From Methylococcaceae bacterium (GTDB taxonomy: Bacteria > Pseudomonadota > Gammaproteobacteria > Methylococcales > Methylomonadaceae): 20,136 bases of DNA. A model generated the notes under the pieces. It was given only the letters and a program-made list of their open reading frames with translations. It was not told where the DNA came from and searched no databases. The DNA lies in assembly GCA_030699345.1 (NCBI GenBank), contig JAUYMX010000049.1, positions 1-20,136 of the forward strand. Reading direction: 5' to 3'. The translations under genes were made by a program, and so were the position numbers. Below are positions 12,011-20,136 of this stretch, piece by piece. Positions within the stretch are counted from its first letter, which is position 1; every line of letters starts with the position of its first letter.

Positions 12011-14620
12011 TTAACCTAATTGTTCTTTTACCCAACCAGATACTTGCGCCAAAGCGGCTACAAGCCCTGACGGATCATTACCACCAGCTTGTGCTAAATC
12101 AGGCCTGCCACCGCCTTTACCGCCGACTTTAGTGGCCACAAAGTTAACCAGATCACCTGCTTTAACTCTTCCCATCACATCTTTGGAAACACCGGCTGTC
12201 AAACTGACTTTGTCACCCTCAACTACAGCCAACACAACCGCAGAACTACCTAATTTATTCTTCAGCTGATCGACCAAGTCGCGTAACGATTTGCTGTCGA
12301 CATCATCCAGCTTAACAGCCAATACTTTTATGCCATCGACATCAACAGCTTTACCAACCAGTTCGCCACCCGCTGCACTTGCCAGTTTTGCTTGTAATCG
12401 TTCCAGTTGTTTTTCGAGTAATTTGTTTTTTTCTAACAGTTGCTCGACTTTTTCCGGAGCTTTATCCGGAGAACTTTTCACCAAGCCAGCGATGCTGGCG
12501 AGAGCCTGATCGCGGCTTTCCAACCATTCGATACAAGCACCACCGGTCACTGCTTCAATTCGGCGTACTCCAGCGGCCACACCGGTTTCGCTAATTATTT
12601 TAAAGCTACCGATGTCACCAGCCCGATCGACATGCGTGCCCCCGCAAAGCTCAGTAGAGAATTCACCGATTTTCAAGACTCTAACTTCATCACCGTATTT
12701 TTCGCCGAATAGCGCCATTGCCCCGGCTTTGACAGCGTCTTCTTTAGCCATGACTTGTGCTGCCACCGGATTATTCAAACGAATCTGCTCGTTAACCACG
12801 CGTTCGATCGTCGCAATTTCCGAAGCCGTTACCGGTTCAAAATGAGCAAAGTCAAAACGCAATCTTTCCGGATTTACTAATGAACCTTTTTGAGTAACGT
12901 GCTCCCCCAATAACTGTCTTAAGGCAGCATGCAACAAATGGGTTGCGGAATGGTTTAACTCAGTCGCCTTTCTGTCTTCAGCATTAACATGGGCCACAAC
13001 GGACTGATCTTGCTGCAAGCTGCCGGACACCAATCTACCTTTATGCAAAAACAGGTTACCGCCCTGCTTTTGAGTATCTGATACTTTAAATACGGCCCCA
13101 TCAGCTTCGATAGTTCCGTTATCGCCAGCCTGACCGCCCGATTCGCCATAGAATGGGGTTTTATCCAGAACGACAATACCTTCATCACCATCTTGCAAGT
13201 TATCGACCGGCTGGCCTTTTTTAAATAAGCCGACAATCTTTGCTTGGTCTTGTAAATGTTCGTAACCGGTAAATTCGGTTTGGCTGTCCAGCTTTATATC
13301 TTGATCATAATCAGCACCGAAACTGCTGGCTGAGCGTGCACGTTCACGCTGGGCGGACATAGCAGTTTCAAAACCTTCATGATCGACAGTTAAATGATTT
13401 TCCCGAGCTACATCAGCAGTCAAATCGACTGGAAAACCATAGGTGTCATACAACTGAAACACAACCTCACCTGGAATAACAGAATCGTCCAATTTGGCAA
13501 TGCAAGCTTCCAGAATCTTCATGCCTTGCTCGAGAGTTTCGGCAAAACGCTCTTCTTCTTTTTTCAACACACGTTCAACTTGGGCTTGAGCTTGTTTTAA
13601 CTCGGGATAAGCCTCCCCCATTTCATGGACAAGTGGCTCAACCAGCTTGTAGAAGAATGTTTCGCGAACACCTAATTGATAGCCGTGACGAATGGCTCGG
13701 CGAATAATACGACGCACCACATAGCCGCGACCTTCGTTGGAAGGTAGCACGCCGTCGGCAATCAAGAATGCACAGGAACGAATATGATCAGCAATAACTC
13801 GTAATGAGCTTAGTGTCGTATCGTTGGTGCCGACCAAAGCAGCCGCAGCCTTCAATAAATTTTGGAACAAATCGATTTCGTAATTACTATGAACTCCTTG
13901 CAACACAGCGGCAATACGCTCTAAGCCCATACCGGTATCCACCGAAGGCTTAGGCAATGGCGTTAACGTACCATCAGCGGAACGGTCGTATTGCATGAAC
14001 ACTAAGTTCCAGATTTCAATGTAACGATCACCATCTTCTTCAGGTGAACCCGGAGGCCCGCCAGCTATATCAGAACCGTGGTCATAAAAGATTTCAGTAC
14101 ACGGGCCACAAGGACCGACATCGCCCATGGACCAGAAATTATCTTTGGCGCCGATTCTTGAAAACCGGGTTTTATCAGCACCGACATCTTCCAGCCAAAT
14201 TTTTTCGGCTTCCAAATCTTCATCAAAAACGGTAATCCATAATTTTTCGGCAGGGATTTCCAGCTCTTTGGTTAAAAAGTCCCAAGCAAAATGAATGGCT
14301 TCTTTTTTAAAATAATCACCAAAACTGAAGTTACCCAGCATTTCAAAAAAGGTGTGATGCCTTGCGGTATAGCCGACATTTTCTAGATCATTGTGTTTGC
14401 CGCCCGCTCTGACACAACGTTGGCTAGTGACAGCCTTGTTATAATCGCGATGTTCTCTACCTAAAAATACATCCTTAAACTGCACCATACCGGCATTGGT
14501 AAATAGCAGTGTTGGATCGTCGCCAGGTATCAATGAGCTTGAGGGTTGTATGGAATGGCCGCGCTCGCGAAAAAACTCCAAAAATGCGGCGCGCAGCTGA
14601 GCGCTGGTCATGTTCTTCAT
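12011..14620 (-). CDS. alaS: Alanyl-tRNA synthetase
   Basis: Charges tRNA-Ala with alanine. At 869 residues it has the full bacterial length. The class II aminoacylation domain comes first, with FTNAGMVQFKDVFLG, GGKHNDLENVGYTARHHTFFEMLGNFSFGDYF (motif 2 region, about 74-105) and DTGMGLERIAAVLQG (motif 3, about 232-246). The editing domain follows with its metal-binding HSATH (about 560) and the CGGTH motif (about 660). A coiled-coil segment (EKVEQLLEKNKLLEKQLERLQAKL) and the Gly-rich C-Ala domain ending GGKGGGRPDLAQAGG come last. A second Met lies three codons in. The ribosome site before either is weak. It sits between recX and lysC with 26-27 bp spacers. Confidence 0.98.
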   Translation of the reverse strand: MKNMTSAQLRAAFLEFFRERGHSIQPSSSLIPGDDPTLLFTNAGMVQFKDVFLGREHRDYNKAVTSQRCVRAGGKHNDLENVGYTARHHTFFEMLGNFSFGDYFKKEAIHFAWDFLTKELEIPAEKLWITVFDEDLEAEKIWLEDVGADKTRFSRIGAKDNFWSMGDVGPCGPCTEIFYDHGSDIAGGPPGSPEEDGDRYIEIWNLVFMQYDRSADGTLTPLPKPSVDTGMGLERIAAVLQGVHSNYEIDLFQNLLKAAAALVGTNDTTLSSLRVIADHIRSCAFLIADGVLPSNEGRGYVVRRIIRRAIRHGYQLGVRETFFYKLVEPLVHEMGEAYPELKQAQAQVERVLKKEEERFAETLEQGMKILEACIAKLDDSVIPGEVVFQLYDTYGFPVDLTADVARENHLTVDHEGFETAMSAQRERARSASSFGADYDQDIKLDSQTEFTGYEHLQDQAKIVGLFKKGQPVDNLQDGDEGIVVLDKTPFYGESGGQAGDNGTIEADGAVFKVSDTQKQGGNLFLHKGRLVSGSLQQDQSVVAHVNAEDRKATELNHSATHLLHAALRQLLGEHVTQKGSLVNPERLRFDFAHFEPVTASEIATIERVVNEQIRLNNPVAAQVMAKEDAVKAGAMALFGEKYGDEVRVLKIGEFSTELCGGTHVDRAGDIGSFKIISETGVAAGVRRIEAVTGGACIEWLESRDQALASIAGLVKSSPDKAPEKVEQLLEKNKLLEKQLERLQAKLASAAGGELVGKAVDVDGIKVLAVKLDDVDSKSLRDLVDQLKNKLGSSAVVLAVVEGDKVSLTAGVSKDVMGRVKAGDLVNFVATKVGGKGGGRPDLAQAGGNDPSGLVAALAQVSGWVKEQLG

Positions 14621-14647
14621 AGTGTTTAGTGATTTTTTAAAACAATG

Positions 14648-15121
14648 TTATAAAAATTTAATCTGCAGCTGATCAAATAAGGCATTAACCATTTCGAAGG
14701 AAAAGCCACGCTGTACCAGGAATCGGCTACGTTTTGCCCATTCGCTGCGACTTAACAATCTATCTTGCTGATATTTTTTGTCATAAACCTGCTCAATCAA
14801 ACCCATCCAGCTGCCGGCAACGGTTTGAACAATTTGATCGAGAGTGTTTATTTCAACGCCATTTTGTTTCAGTTCATAAGCTACGCGAACCGGTCCGTAG
14901 CCTTTCATAATACGAGAGCGAGCATAACTTTCGGCATATCTGATGTCGCTTTGCCAACCTTTATCGGCTAGATCTTCAACAACTGGCAGCACGTCTTCCT
15001 TGGTAAATCCTCTTAGCGCTAATTTATCCAGCAATTCCTTTTGGCTATGTTCTCTTTGCGTTAACAACCGCAAACAAACGTCCTCTATTTGCTTAGCCCT
15101 TTCCTCCACAAGCCCTGTCAA
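14648..15121 (-). CDS. recX: Regulatory protein RecX
   Basis: A modulator of RecA filament growth. The 157-residue protein shows the RecX three-helix repeats: CLRLLTQREHSQKELLDKLALRGF with KEDVLPVVEDLADKGWQSDIRYAESYARSRIMKGYGPVRVAYELKQNGVE, then a third repeat near the C-terminus (SRSEWAKRSRFLVQRGFSFEMVNALFDQL). The frame begins at TTG, three bases after the recA stop. A GTG four codons later (VEERAKQIEDV) is an equally good start, because AAGGA touches the TTG without a spacer. Lying directly behind recA is typical, and translation is probably coupled at low efficiency. Confidence 0.93.
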   Translation of the reverse strand: MTGLVEERAKQIEDVCLRLLTQREHSQKELLDKLALRGFTKEDVLPVVEDLADKGWQSDIRYAESYARSRIMKGYGPVRVAYELKQNGVEINTLDQIVQTVAGSWMGLIEQVYDKKYQQDRLLSRSEWAKRSRFLVQRGFSFEMVNALFDQLQIKFL

Positions 15122-15124
15122 TCC

Positions 15125-16159
15125 TTATTCGACGTCGTCCAGTTCTTCAATCTGAGTAATGACCGGAGGTTTGCTAAATGCCTCGGCTCTGATCTTGGCT
15201 TCAATTTCCTTAGCTTTATCAGGATGTTCTTTAAGAAAGAGCTTAACGTTGTCCTTGCCTTGACCTATTTTTTCATCGCCATAGCTGTACCAAGAACCCG
15301 CTTTTTGAATAAAACCGTAACTGACACCCAAATCTACCAGCTCGCCATAAAAGGAGATGCCTTCGCCGTATAAAATTTCAAACTCGGCTTGTCTAAAAGG
15401 TGGGGCGACTTTATTTTTTACGACTTTTACGCGGGTTTCGTTGCCAATGACTTCATCGCCTTTTTTAACCGAACCGATGCGGCGAATATCAAGACGTACC
15501 GACGCATAAAACTTAAGCGCATTACCGCCGGTAGTGGTCTCCGGACTGCCGAACATCACGCCAATTTTCATCCTAATTTGGTTAATGAAAATAACCAGCG
15601 TATTCGAACGTTTGATATTGCCGGTCAACTTTCTTAGCGCTTGCGACATTAAGCGTGCTTGCAGGCCCATGTGCGAATCGCCCATGTCGCCTTCAATTTC
15701 CGCCTTAGGTGTTAAGGCCGCCACGGAATCAACGACAACCACGTCTACTGCACCGGAGCGCACCAACATATCAGTAATCTCAAGCGCCTGTTCGCCAGTA
15801 TCAGGCTGGGAAACCAGCAAATCATCGACATTAACGCCGATTTTTTCGGCATAACCTGGGTCCAATGCATGCTCGGCATCAACGAATGCAGCAGTGCCGC
15901 CAAGCTTTTGCATTTCTGCAATTACTTGAAGAGTCAGTGTGGTTTTACCTGAAGACTCCGGACCATAAATTTCAATGACGCGACCACGCGGAAGTCCACC
16001 AACGCCCAGTGCAATATCCAAGCCTAACGAACCGGTAGAAACTACGTCTATATCACGAGAAGCAGTAACGTCACCCATGCGCATGACGGAACCTTTGCCA
16101 AACTGCTTTTCGATCTGCATCAGTGCAGCGCCTAAAGCTTTCTTTTTATTTTCATCCAT
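15125..16159 (-). CDS. recA: Recombinase RecA
   Basis: The ATP-dependent strand-exchange protein for homologous recombination and SOS induction. At 344 residues it has typical length. Visible motifs are Walker A GPESSGKTT at 66-74, Walker B VDVVVVDSVAALTPKAEIEGDMGD, loop L2 INQIRMKIGVMFGSPETTTGGNALKFYASVRLDIRR, and an acidic tail ending IEELDDVE. It lies between lpxB and recX. The 88-bp upstream gap shows no canonical enterobacterial LexA box (CTGT-N8-ACAG), and no good Shine-Dalgarno precedes the ATG. Confidence 0.99.
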   Translation of the reverse strand: MDENKKKALGAALMQIEKQFGKGSVMRMGDVTASRDIDVVSTGSLGLDIALGVGGLPRGRVIEIYGPESSGKTTLTLQVIAEMQKLGGTAAFVDAEHALDPGYAEKIGVNVDDLLVSQPDTGEQALEITDMLVRSGAVDVVVVDSVAALTPKAEIEGDMGDSHMGLQARLMSQALRKLTGNIKRSNTLVIFINQIRMKIGVMFGSPETTTGGNALKFYASVRLDIRRIGSVKKGDEVIGNETRVKVVKNKVAPPFRQAEFEILYGEGISFYGELVDLGVSYGFIQKAGSWYSYGDEKIGQGKDNVKLFLKEHPDKAKEIEAKIRAEAFSKPPVITQIEELDDVE

Positions 16160-16247
16160 AATTTTTGACCGGTAAGTTAACGAGAAAAAAGTATCATTTC
16201 TAACTTTTTATTATCACATAGAGCCCATTATTTCGGGTAGCTTTGAT

Positions 16248-17420
16248 TTACCTGGTGGTAAGTTCAGACCTTTCCTGCTGCAACATTTCCAAAGCCAAGT
16301 TTGCCATGTTTTTTGAGCCGCCACCTTGCCCTAATAACTGCTTAACCTGGCTTAAATTTTCACGCATTTGGGCGGCATATTGATCATCCGACAAAATGCG
16401 CCGCACTTCTACTGCTAAATTTTTCGGCGTAGCTTCATGCTGAATCAGCTCTTTGACGATGGCTTTACCGGCAATAATATTAGGCAAACCAATAAAAGGA
16501 ATGTTTACCAGCCAACGCCCTAACCAATAGGTACTTGTCGCCAGTTTGTAGACAATTACCATGGGCACGGTCAACAATGAAATTTCCAGCGTCGCAGTGC
16601 CGGAAGTGGTCATTACCGCATCGCAGCATTGAATAACATCATAAGGCTGATTTTTAACTACGGTGACGTTAATGTTTGATGACTTTAAATAATCCTGAAG
16701 CAAAGCATCCGATATTGAATCAGCTTGCGGTAAAACAAACTGAATCCCTGGAAAACTAACCAGCAATTGTTCAGCGGCCGACAGCATGACCGGCAACATA
16801 CGTTTGATTTCGTTCGCACGACTACCCGGTAACAAACCGACAATAGGATTTTGCTGATTTAACTGAAAACTCACTAAATCTTCTGTTTTTGAATGCAGGG
16901 GATGTACCTTATCCACCGATGGATGACCGACATAGCGTACCGGTACATGTTCGGCATTGTAATACTCTGTTTCAAACGGAAAGATCACAGCCATCATATC
17001 GATCACTTTGCCATAAGCCTTTACCCGACCCGGCCGCCAGGCCCACACTTGCGGACTGACATAAAACAACACTTTTATGCCTATGCGCTTGGCATATCTT
17101 GCTAATTTAAAATTAAATTCTTTGTAATCCACACATACCAACAAATCAGGCCGTTGCTCAGCAAGCAGCTGCTTCATCGCCGTCAAAGCTCGGCGAATTT
17201 CGCCGTAATGTTTGAGCACCTCAACCACACCGATGACCGCAATATTTGCTGAGTCATAACGAATTTCAATCCCAGCCTGAGCCATCTTGGCGCCGCCCAT
17301 GCCAATACCTTTAATGTTCGGACATTGCTTTTTTAGCTCCAGAAACATATTGGCAGCATGTTGCTCACCGGAAGACTCTCCAGCACTGAACATCACTGTT
17401 AAGGGTTTGTGATCATCCAA
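16248..17420 (-). CDS. lpxB: Lipid-A-disaccharide synthase LpxB
   Basis: Joins UDP-diacylated glucosamine and the lipid X acceptor into the lipid A disaccharide at the inner membrane (GT19 family). Seen are MFSAGESSGEQHAANMF near the N-terminus, the VDYKEFNFKLARYAK, YVSPQVWAWRPGR and YVGHP motifs, GLLPGSRANEIKRMLPVML, and TTSGTATLEISLLTVPMVIVYK with GLPNIIAGKAIVKELIQ. The frame opens at TTG 17447, but that falls in the U-tail of a hairpin. The TTG at 17420, with AAAGG eight bases upstream, gives 390 residues and the usual family start. It follows gnnA and gnnB, consistent with a lipid A cluster. The C-terminal helices are complete. Confidence 0.93.
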   Translation of the reverse strand: MDDHKPLTVMFSAGESSGEQHAANMFLELKKQCPNIKGIGMGGAKMAQAGIEIRYDSANIAVIGVVEVLKHYGEIRRALTAMKQLLAEQRPDLLVCVDYKEFNFKLARYAKRIGIKVLFYVSPQVWAWRPGRVKAYGKVIDMMAVIFPFETEYYNAEHVPVRYVGHPSVDKVHPLHSKTEDLVSFQLNQQNPIVGLLPGSRANEIKRMLPVMLSAAEQLLVSFPGIQFVLPQADSISDALLQDYLKSSNINVTVVKNQPYDVIQCCDAVMTTSGTATLEISLLTVPMVIVYKLATSTYWLGRWLVNIPFIGLPNIIAGKAIVKELIQHEATPKNLAVEVRRILSDDQYAAQMRENLSQVKQLLGQGGGSKNMANLALEMLQQERSELTTR

Positions 17421-17445
17421 AATAAAAGCCTTTAAAAAGAGAACC

Positions 17446-17474
17446 AAACAAAAGGCCGACGTAAAGTCGGCCTT
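17446..17474 (-). terminator. Hairpin with short U-tail between gnnB and lpxB
   Basis: A perfect 9-bp stem (AAGGCCGAC and GTCGGCCTT, five-base loop) is followed on the minus strand by UUGUUUGG after the final UU of the stem. It lies 22 bp after the gnnB stop. The imperfect U-run suggests partial termination, so lpxB may be expressed by readthrough. Confidence 0.75.
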
Positions 17475-17496
17475 AATAACATCACCGCAAATTAAT

Positions 17497-18594
17497 TTAC
17501 GCTGTTAACACACCGCGAATAACAGCAACGATTTCTCTGATGGTGTCATCTTCAAGATACGGACAAATAGGTAATGAAAAACACTTGGCGGCAACGGCTT
17601 CTGTTACCGGCAAACTTACGCCTGCGCATTCTTGTTTAAAGACATTTTGTTGATGCAGTGGTACAGGATAATAGATCGCACAGCCAATTTGTTTATCTTG
17701 CAGGGCTTTTAATACCTCATCCCGACGATCGCACAACAACGTGTATTGGTGATAAACGTGTTCGCCTAAGCCATCTTCAAAAGGTGTAGTCAGCGGTAAA
17801 TCGGCCATCAGTTGTGAATACAAACGTCCAACATGGCGACGTTTTTCGTTGTATTGATCAATGCGTTTTAATTTGGCTCTTAAAATTACCGCCTGCATCT
17901 CATCAAGGCGACTGTTGTAACCAATCACATCATGGTAATAACGCACGTCTGAGCCATGATTACGCAATTGCTTAATTTTTGCTGCAGTTTCATCTGAATT
18001 GGTGGTGACCAAACCGCCATCACCAAATGCACCCAAGTTTTTGCTGGGAAAGAAACTGAAGCCACTGGCATGCCCAATCGCACCGGTCTGTTTGCCATTA
18101 ATCGTTGCCCCAAATGACTGGCAGCAATCTTCGATTAACTTAAGATTATGTTGTTCACACAGCGCAGCAATTTTCGTCATGTCAGCAGGCTGACCAAACA
18201 AATGCACGGGCATCACAGCTTTAGTTTTTGGCGTAATGGCTTTGGCAATGGCTTCCGGCGAAATATTGAAAGTCTTAGGATCAATATCGACAAAGACCGG
18301 AACAGCACCCACATATTTGATTGCTTCTGCGGTAGCTATAAAGGTAAACGCTGTGGTGATTACTTCATCACCTGCACCAATACCTTCTGCAATTAAAGCC
18401 AAATGCAGTGCATCAGTACCTGAAGCCACCCCAATGGCATGTTTAACACCTAAGTAACTAGCCGCTTCTTTTTCAAATGCTTGAACATTCGGCCCCAAGA
18501 TAAATGAGCAATTCTCTATTGTTTCAGCCAGCCCACGCTCAACTTCGTCTTTAATTTCGGCGTATTGAGCCTTAAGGTTTACCATCGGTATCAT
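17497..18594 (-). CDS. gnnB: DegT/DnrJ/EryC1-type PLP aminotransferase, probably GnnB
   Basis: A sugar aminotransferase of 365 residues. PLP lysine Lys185 lies in FSFFPSKNLGAFGDGGL, the SGTDALHLAL phosphate-binding motif is at 58-67, IEDCCQSFGA is at 154-163 with the acid that pairs with the ring nitrogen, and QLRNHGSD with YNSRLDEMQAVIL forms the dimer interface. In lipid A pathways with 2,3-diamino-glucose, GnnB transfers an amino group from glutamate to UDP-3-keto-GlcNAc. The specific substrate is inferred from the pairing with the upstream oxidoreductase and with lpxB, the arrangement described for Acidithiobacillus and Leptospira. Other UDP-sugar aminotransferases look similar, so the exact role is less certain than the family. 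Confidence 0.78.
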   Translation of the reverse strand: MIPMVNLKAQYAEIKDEVERGLAETIENCSFILGPNVQAFEKEAASYLGVKHAIGVASGTDALHLALIAEGIGAGDEVITTAFTFIATAEAIKYVGAVPVFVDIDPKTFNISPEAIAKAITPKTKAVMPVHLFGQPADMTKIAALCEQHNLKLIEDCCQSFGATINGKQTGAIGHASGFSFFPSKNLGAFGDGGLVTTNSDETAAKIKQLRNHGSDVRYYHDVIGYNSRLDEMQAVILRAKLKRIDQYNEKRRHVGRLYSQLMADLPLTTPFEDGLGEHVYHQYTLLCDRRDEVLKALQDKQIGCAIYYPVPLHQQNVFKQECAGVSLPVTEAVAAKCFSLPICPYLEDDTIREIVAVIRGVLTA

Positions 18595-18635
18595 GCTTTT
18601 ATTGCCTTTATATGAATCAAAAAAATGGGGATGAA

Positions 18636-19574
18636 CTAGGCTTTATCGCCTAATAATCGAGTAATCTGAATTGCGGTTTCCAATGCTCTTTTCCCTGCTT
18701 CACCGGAAACAAGAGGATTTTTTCCGGTATGGATACAATCAACGAAATGTTTAATCTCTTCCAACAATGCATCTCCGCTTTCAAAAACTGACTCTTCCGT
18801 TTCAATTTCTGGAATCCCTGGAAACATTTCTTTCTTGCCCGTGCGGTGTTTAACCAATACACGATTTTGAAAATCCACAGAAACATAAGAGTTTGGTTTG
18901 AACATGCGCATTTTGCGCTCCATCTTCAAACTGATTCTGCTTGCAGTGACGTTGGCTACGCAGCCATTTTTAAACGTTATCCTGGCATTGGCAATGTCTG
19001 TGCCCTGAGTCAAAACAGGAGTACCGCTGGCATCAATGCGTTCAACTTCAGAATCCACCAGGGCCAGGATAATGTCGATGTCATGAATCATTAAATCCAA
19101 TACGACACTGACGTCATTGGCCCGTGGATTAAACGGTGATAAGCGATGTGATTCGATAAACAAAGGTTTCTCTTCTTTGTCTAAACCCAACACGGCCGGG
19201 TTAAATCTTTCCAGATGACCAACCTGTAAAATCAAGGCTTTCTCCTTGGCAATCGCGATCAGCTCATCGGCTTCTGCAACAGTCACTGTTATCGGTTTTT
19301 CAACTAACACATGCGCACCGGCATTTAGAAAGTCTCTGGAAACCACATGATGCAGAGTTGTCGGCACAACAATACTGACGGCATCAACTTTACCTAACAA
19401 GGACTTGTAATCGGTCAACGCTTGCGCGCCAAATTTTTCAGCAACGGTTTTCGCTGCGATTTCATTGGTATCAACTACCGCAACCAATTCACAATCAGGT
19501 AATGAGGCGTATTTTTCCGCGTGAAATTTACCCAGATACCCCGTACCGATAACAGCGCATTTTAATTTTTTCAT
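18636..19574 (-). CDS. gnnA: Gfo/Idh/MocA-family oxidoreductase, probably UDP-GlcNAc 3-dehydrogenase GnnA
   Basis: An NAD(P)-dependent sugar dehydrogenase of 312 residues. The Rossmann fold begins at AVIGTGYLGKFHAEKY (residues 7-22, GxGxxG-like), followed by VVDTNEIAAKTVAEKFG. The family EKPIT motif is at 92-96, with Lys93 and the later DLMIHDIDI (160-168, His164) in the expected active-site positions. GHLERFNPAV (119-128) is characteristic of the lipid A sub-group. With GnnB it would oxidise the 3-OH of UDP-GlcNAc before amination, giving lipid A with amide-linked 3-acyl chains. The assignment rests on the adjacent aminotransferase and lpxB. The ribosome site is weak. The gap to gnnB is 41 bp, so the two are probably one transcript. 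Confidence 0.78.
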   Translation of the reverse strand: MKKLKCAVIGTGYLGKFHAEKYASLPDCELVAVVDTNEIAAKTVAEKFGAQALTDYKSLLGKVDAVSIVVPTTLHHVVSRDFLNAGAHVLVEKPITVTVAEADELIAIAKEKALILQVGHLERFNPAVLGLDKEEKPLFIESHRLSPFNPRANDVSVVLDLMIHDIDIILALVDSEVERIDASGTPVLTQGTDIANARITFKNGCVANVTASRISLKMERKMRMFKPNSYVSVDFQNRVLVKHRTGKKEMFPGIPEIETEESVFESGDALLEEIKHFVDCIHTGKNPLVSGEAGKRALETAIQITRLLGDKA

Positions 19575-19959
19575 CTGCTCACTTTAGGATTAGTTCACAA
19601 AACAACCCAACAAAAAAGTAGGATAAAAGCCCCATATTTTCTGCTCTGTCGTGGTTATAGCCGTGCATTGTAATCCATCCAACACTATTCAGAAACTTTT
19701 GCATTCCTCTGCCCTGGTTAATATATGCTCTGGCTTTGTTGAATCAATATCCTGGCTTAACTATACTTGCCGGTCTCTATTCGCCCCGCCTTTAATTTTT
19801 TGTAAGTTCTTAAAGGCTAGCCAAATCAGCAAGCAATAAAAAATATTAAAAATTCTGCACGATAATTCTCGGAATTTATATGGCTATTGATTAAGCTTTG
19901 CGATGCCAATGCAAGATGATAGTAGCGTAAATTTACAATAAGCAGATTAAGGTAACGTA
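19575..19959. other. Intergenic spacer (385 bp) between gnnA and the HDOD gene
   Basis: No convincing gene is seen. It should carry divergent promoters for gnnA (minus) and the HDOD gene (plus), though no consensus -35/-10 pair is clear. GGCTTTGTTGAATCAAT at 19732-19748 resembles the terminal inverted repeat of IS903/IS5-type elements, but it is single, with no transposase or partner end nearby. The stretch near 19837-19885 is AT-rich. Confidence 0.6.
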
Positions 19960-20136
19960 ATGACTGATGATGACAGGGACGCTTTGGAAAACATACGTAG
20001 CGCAGCCCGTTCCATTCTTAAGCAGGAAATTAATTACCTACAATTAGTGCCTTCTGTTGCCGTCAAATTACTTAAACTCACGCATGACGACAATGCTAGA
20101 GCCGAAGATTTAACACGTATTATTGAAACAGAACCT
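19960..20136 (+). CDS. HDOD-domain protein, N-terminal fragment
   Basis: The first 59 residues of a gene that runs off the window. The fragment NYLQLVPSVAVKLLKLTHDDNARAEDLTRIIETEP matches the start of HDOD domains (LP-x-x-P-x-(V/A)-x-K-L-L, then -DL-RIIE-DP). These are degenerate HD phosphohydrolase relatives found in signalling and stress proteins. The role cannot be narrowed without the C-terminus, where GGDEF, EAL, HD-GYP or receiver domains often follow. AAGG precedes the ATG by about seven bases. Transcription is divergent from the gnnA-lpxB cluster. Confidence 0.85.
   Translation, partial: MTDDDRDALENIRSAARSILKQEINYLQLVPSVAVKLLKLTHDDNARAEDLTRIIETEP

Noticed and set aside
12955..13236. 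Minus-strand ORF inside alaS
   Set aside because: It is a shadow frame of the alaS coding sequence with no family features.
19651..19839. Plus-strand 62-codon ORF in the gnnA-HDOD spacer
   Set aside because: It has no ribosome site, an odd Cys/Leu/Ser-rich composition and no recognisable domain.
1..20136. CRISPR array search
   Set aside because: The direct repeats found occur only in pairs, with spacings unlike repeat-spacer arrays, and no cas genes are present.

Overview
The window looks like a gammaproteobacterial chromosome. The gene order recA-recX-alaS-lysC-csrA-tRNA-Ser(GCU) is the one I know from gammaproteobacteria such as Pseudomonas. A gnnA-gnnB-lpxB lipid A cluster sits upstream. 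A methanotroph-like (Methylococcales) host is a guess from this combination, not something the sequence proves.

Right part (about 10.27-20.14 kb), housekeeping. Almost everything is on the minus strand: a Gfo/Idh/MocA oxidoreductase and a DegT-type aminotransferase (best read as GnnA and GnnB), LpxB, RecA, RecX, alanyl-tRNA synthetase, aspartokinase, CsrA and tRNA-Ser. GnnA and GnnB would make the 3-amino sugar nucleotide for amide-rich lipid A, and LpxB would join the lipid A disaccharide. A hairpin with a short U-rich tail separates gnnB from lpxB, and the most likely lpxB start is a TTG downstream of that hairpin. At the right edge a divergent HDOD-domain gene begins on the plus strand, after a 385-bp non-coding stretch.

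Left part (1 to about 10.2 kb), a phage-derived element abutting the 3' side of tRNA-Ser. Its head and packaging genes run leftwards: large terminase, portal, probable scaffold, major capsid protein, DnaT-like head-tail adaptor and Mu F-like minor head protein. They are followed by two small phage-type proteins of unknown role, a serine recombinase, a small protein behind a strong operator/promoter, and a 414-residue protein I do not recognise. A divergent ribbon-helix-helix (RHH) protein lies between terL and the tRNA. No tail, lysis or tyrosine integrase gene is visible. Such genes could lie left of position 1, but the layout also fits a capsid-encoding, tail-less phage satellite.

The element is rich in regulatory structure. 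There is an 18-bp palindrome filling a -35/-10 spacer, an 11-bp-arm inverted repeat at the terL start, a motif found on both sides of terL, two pairs of long direct repeats, probable recombinase sites, and several intrinsic terminators, including one directly after the capsid gene.
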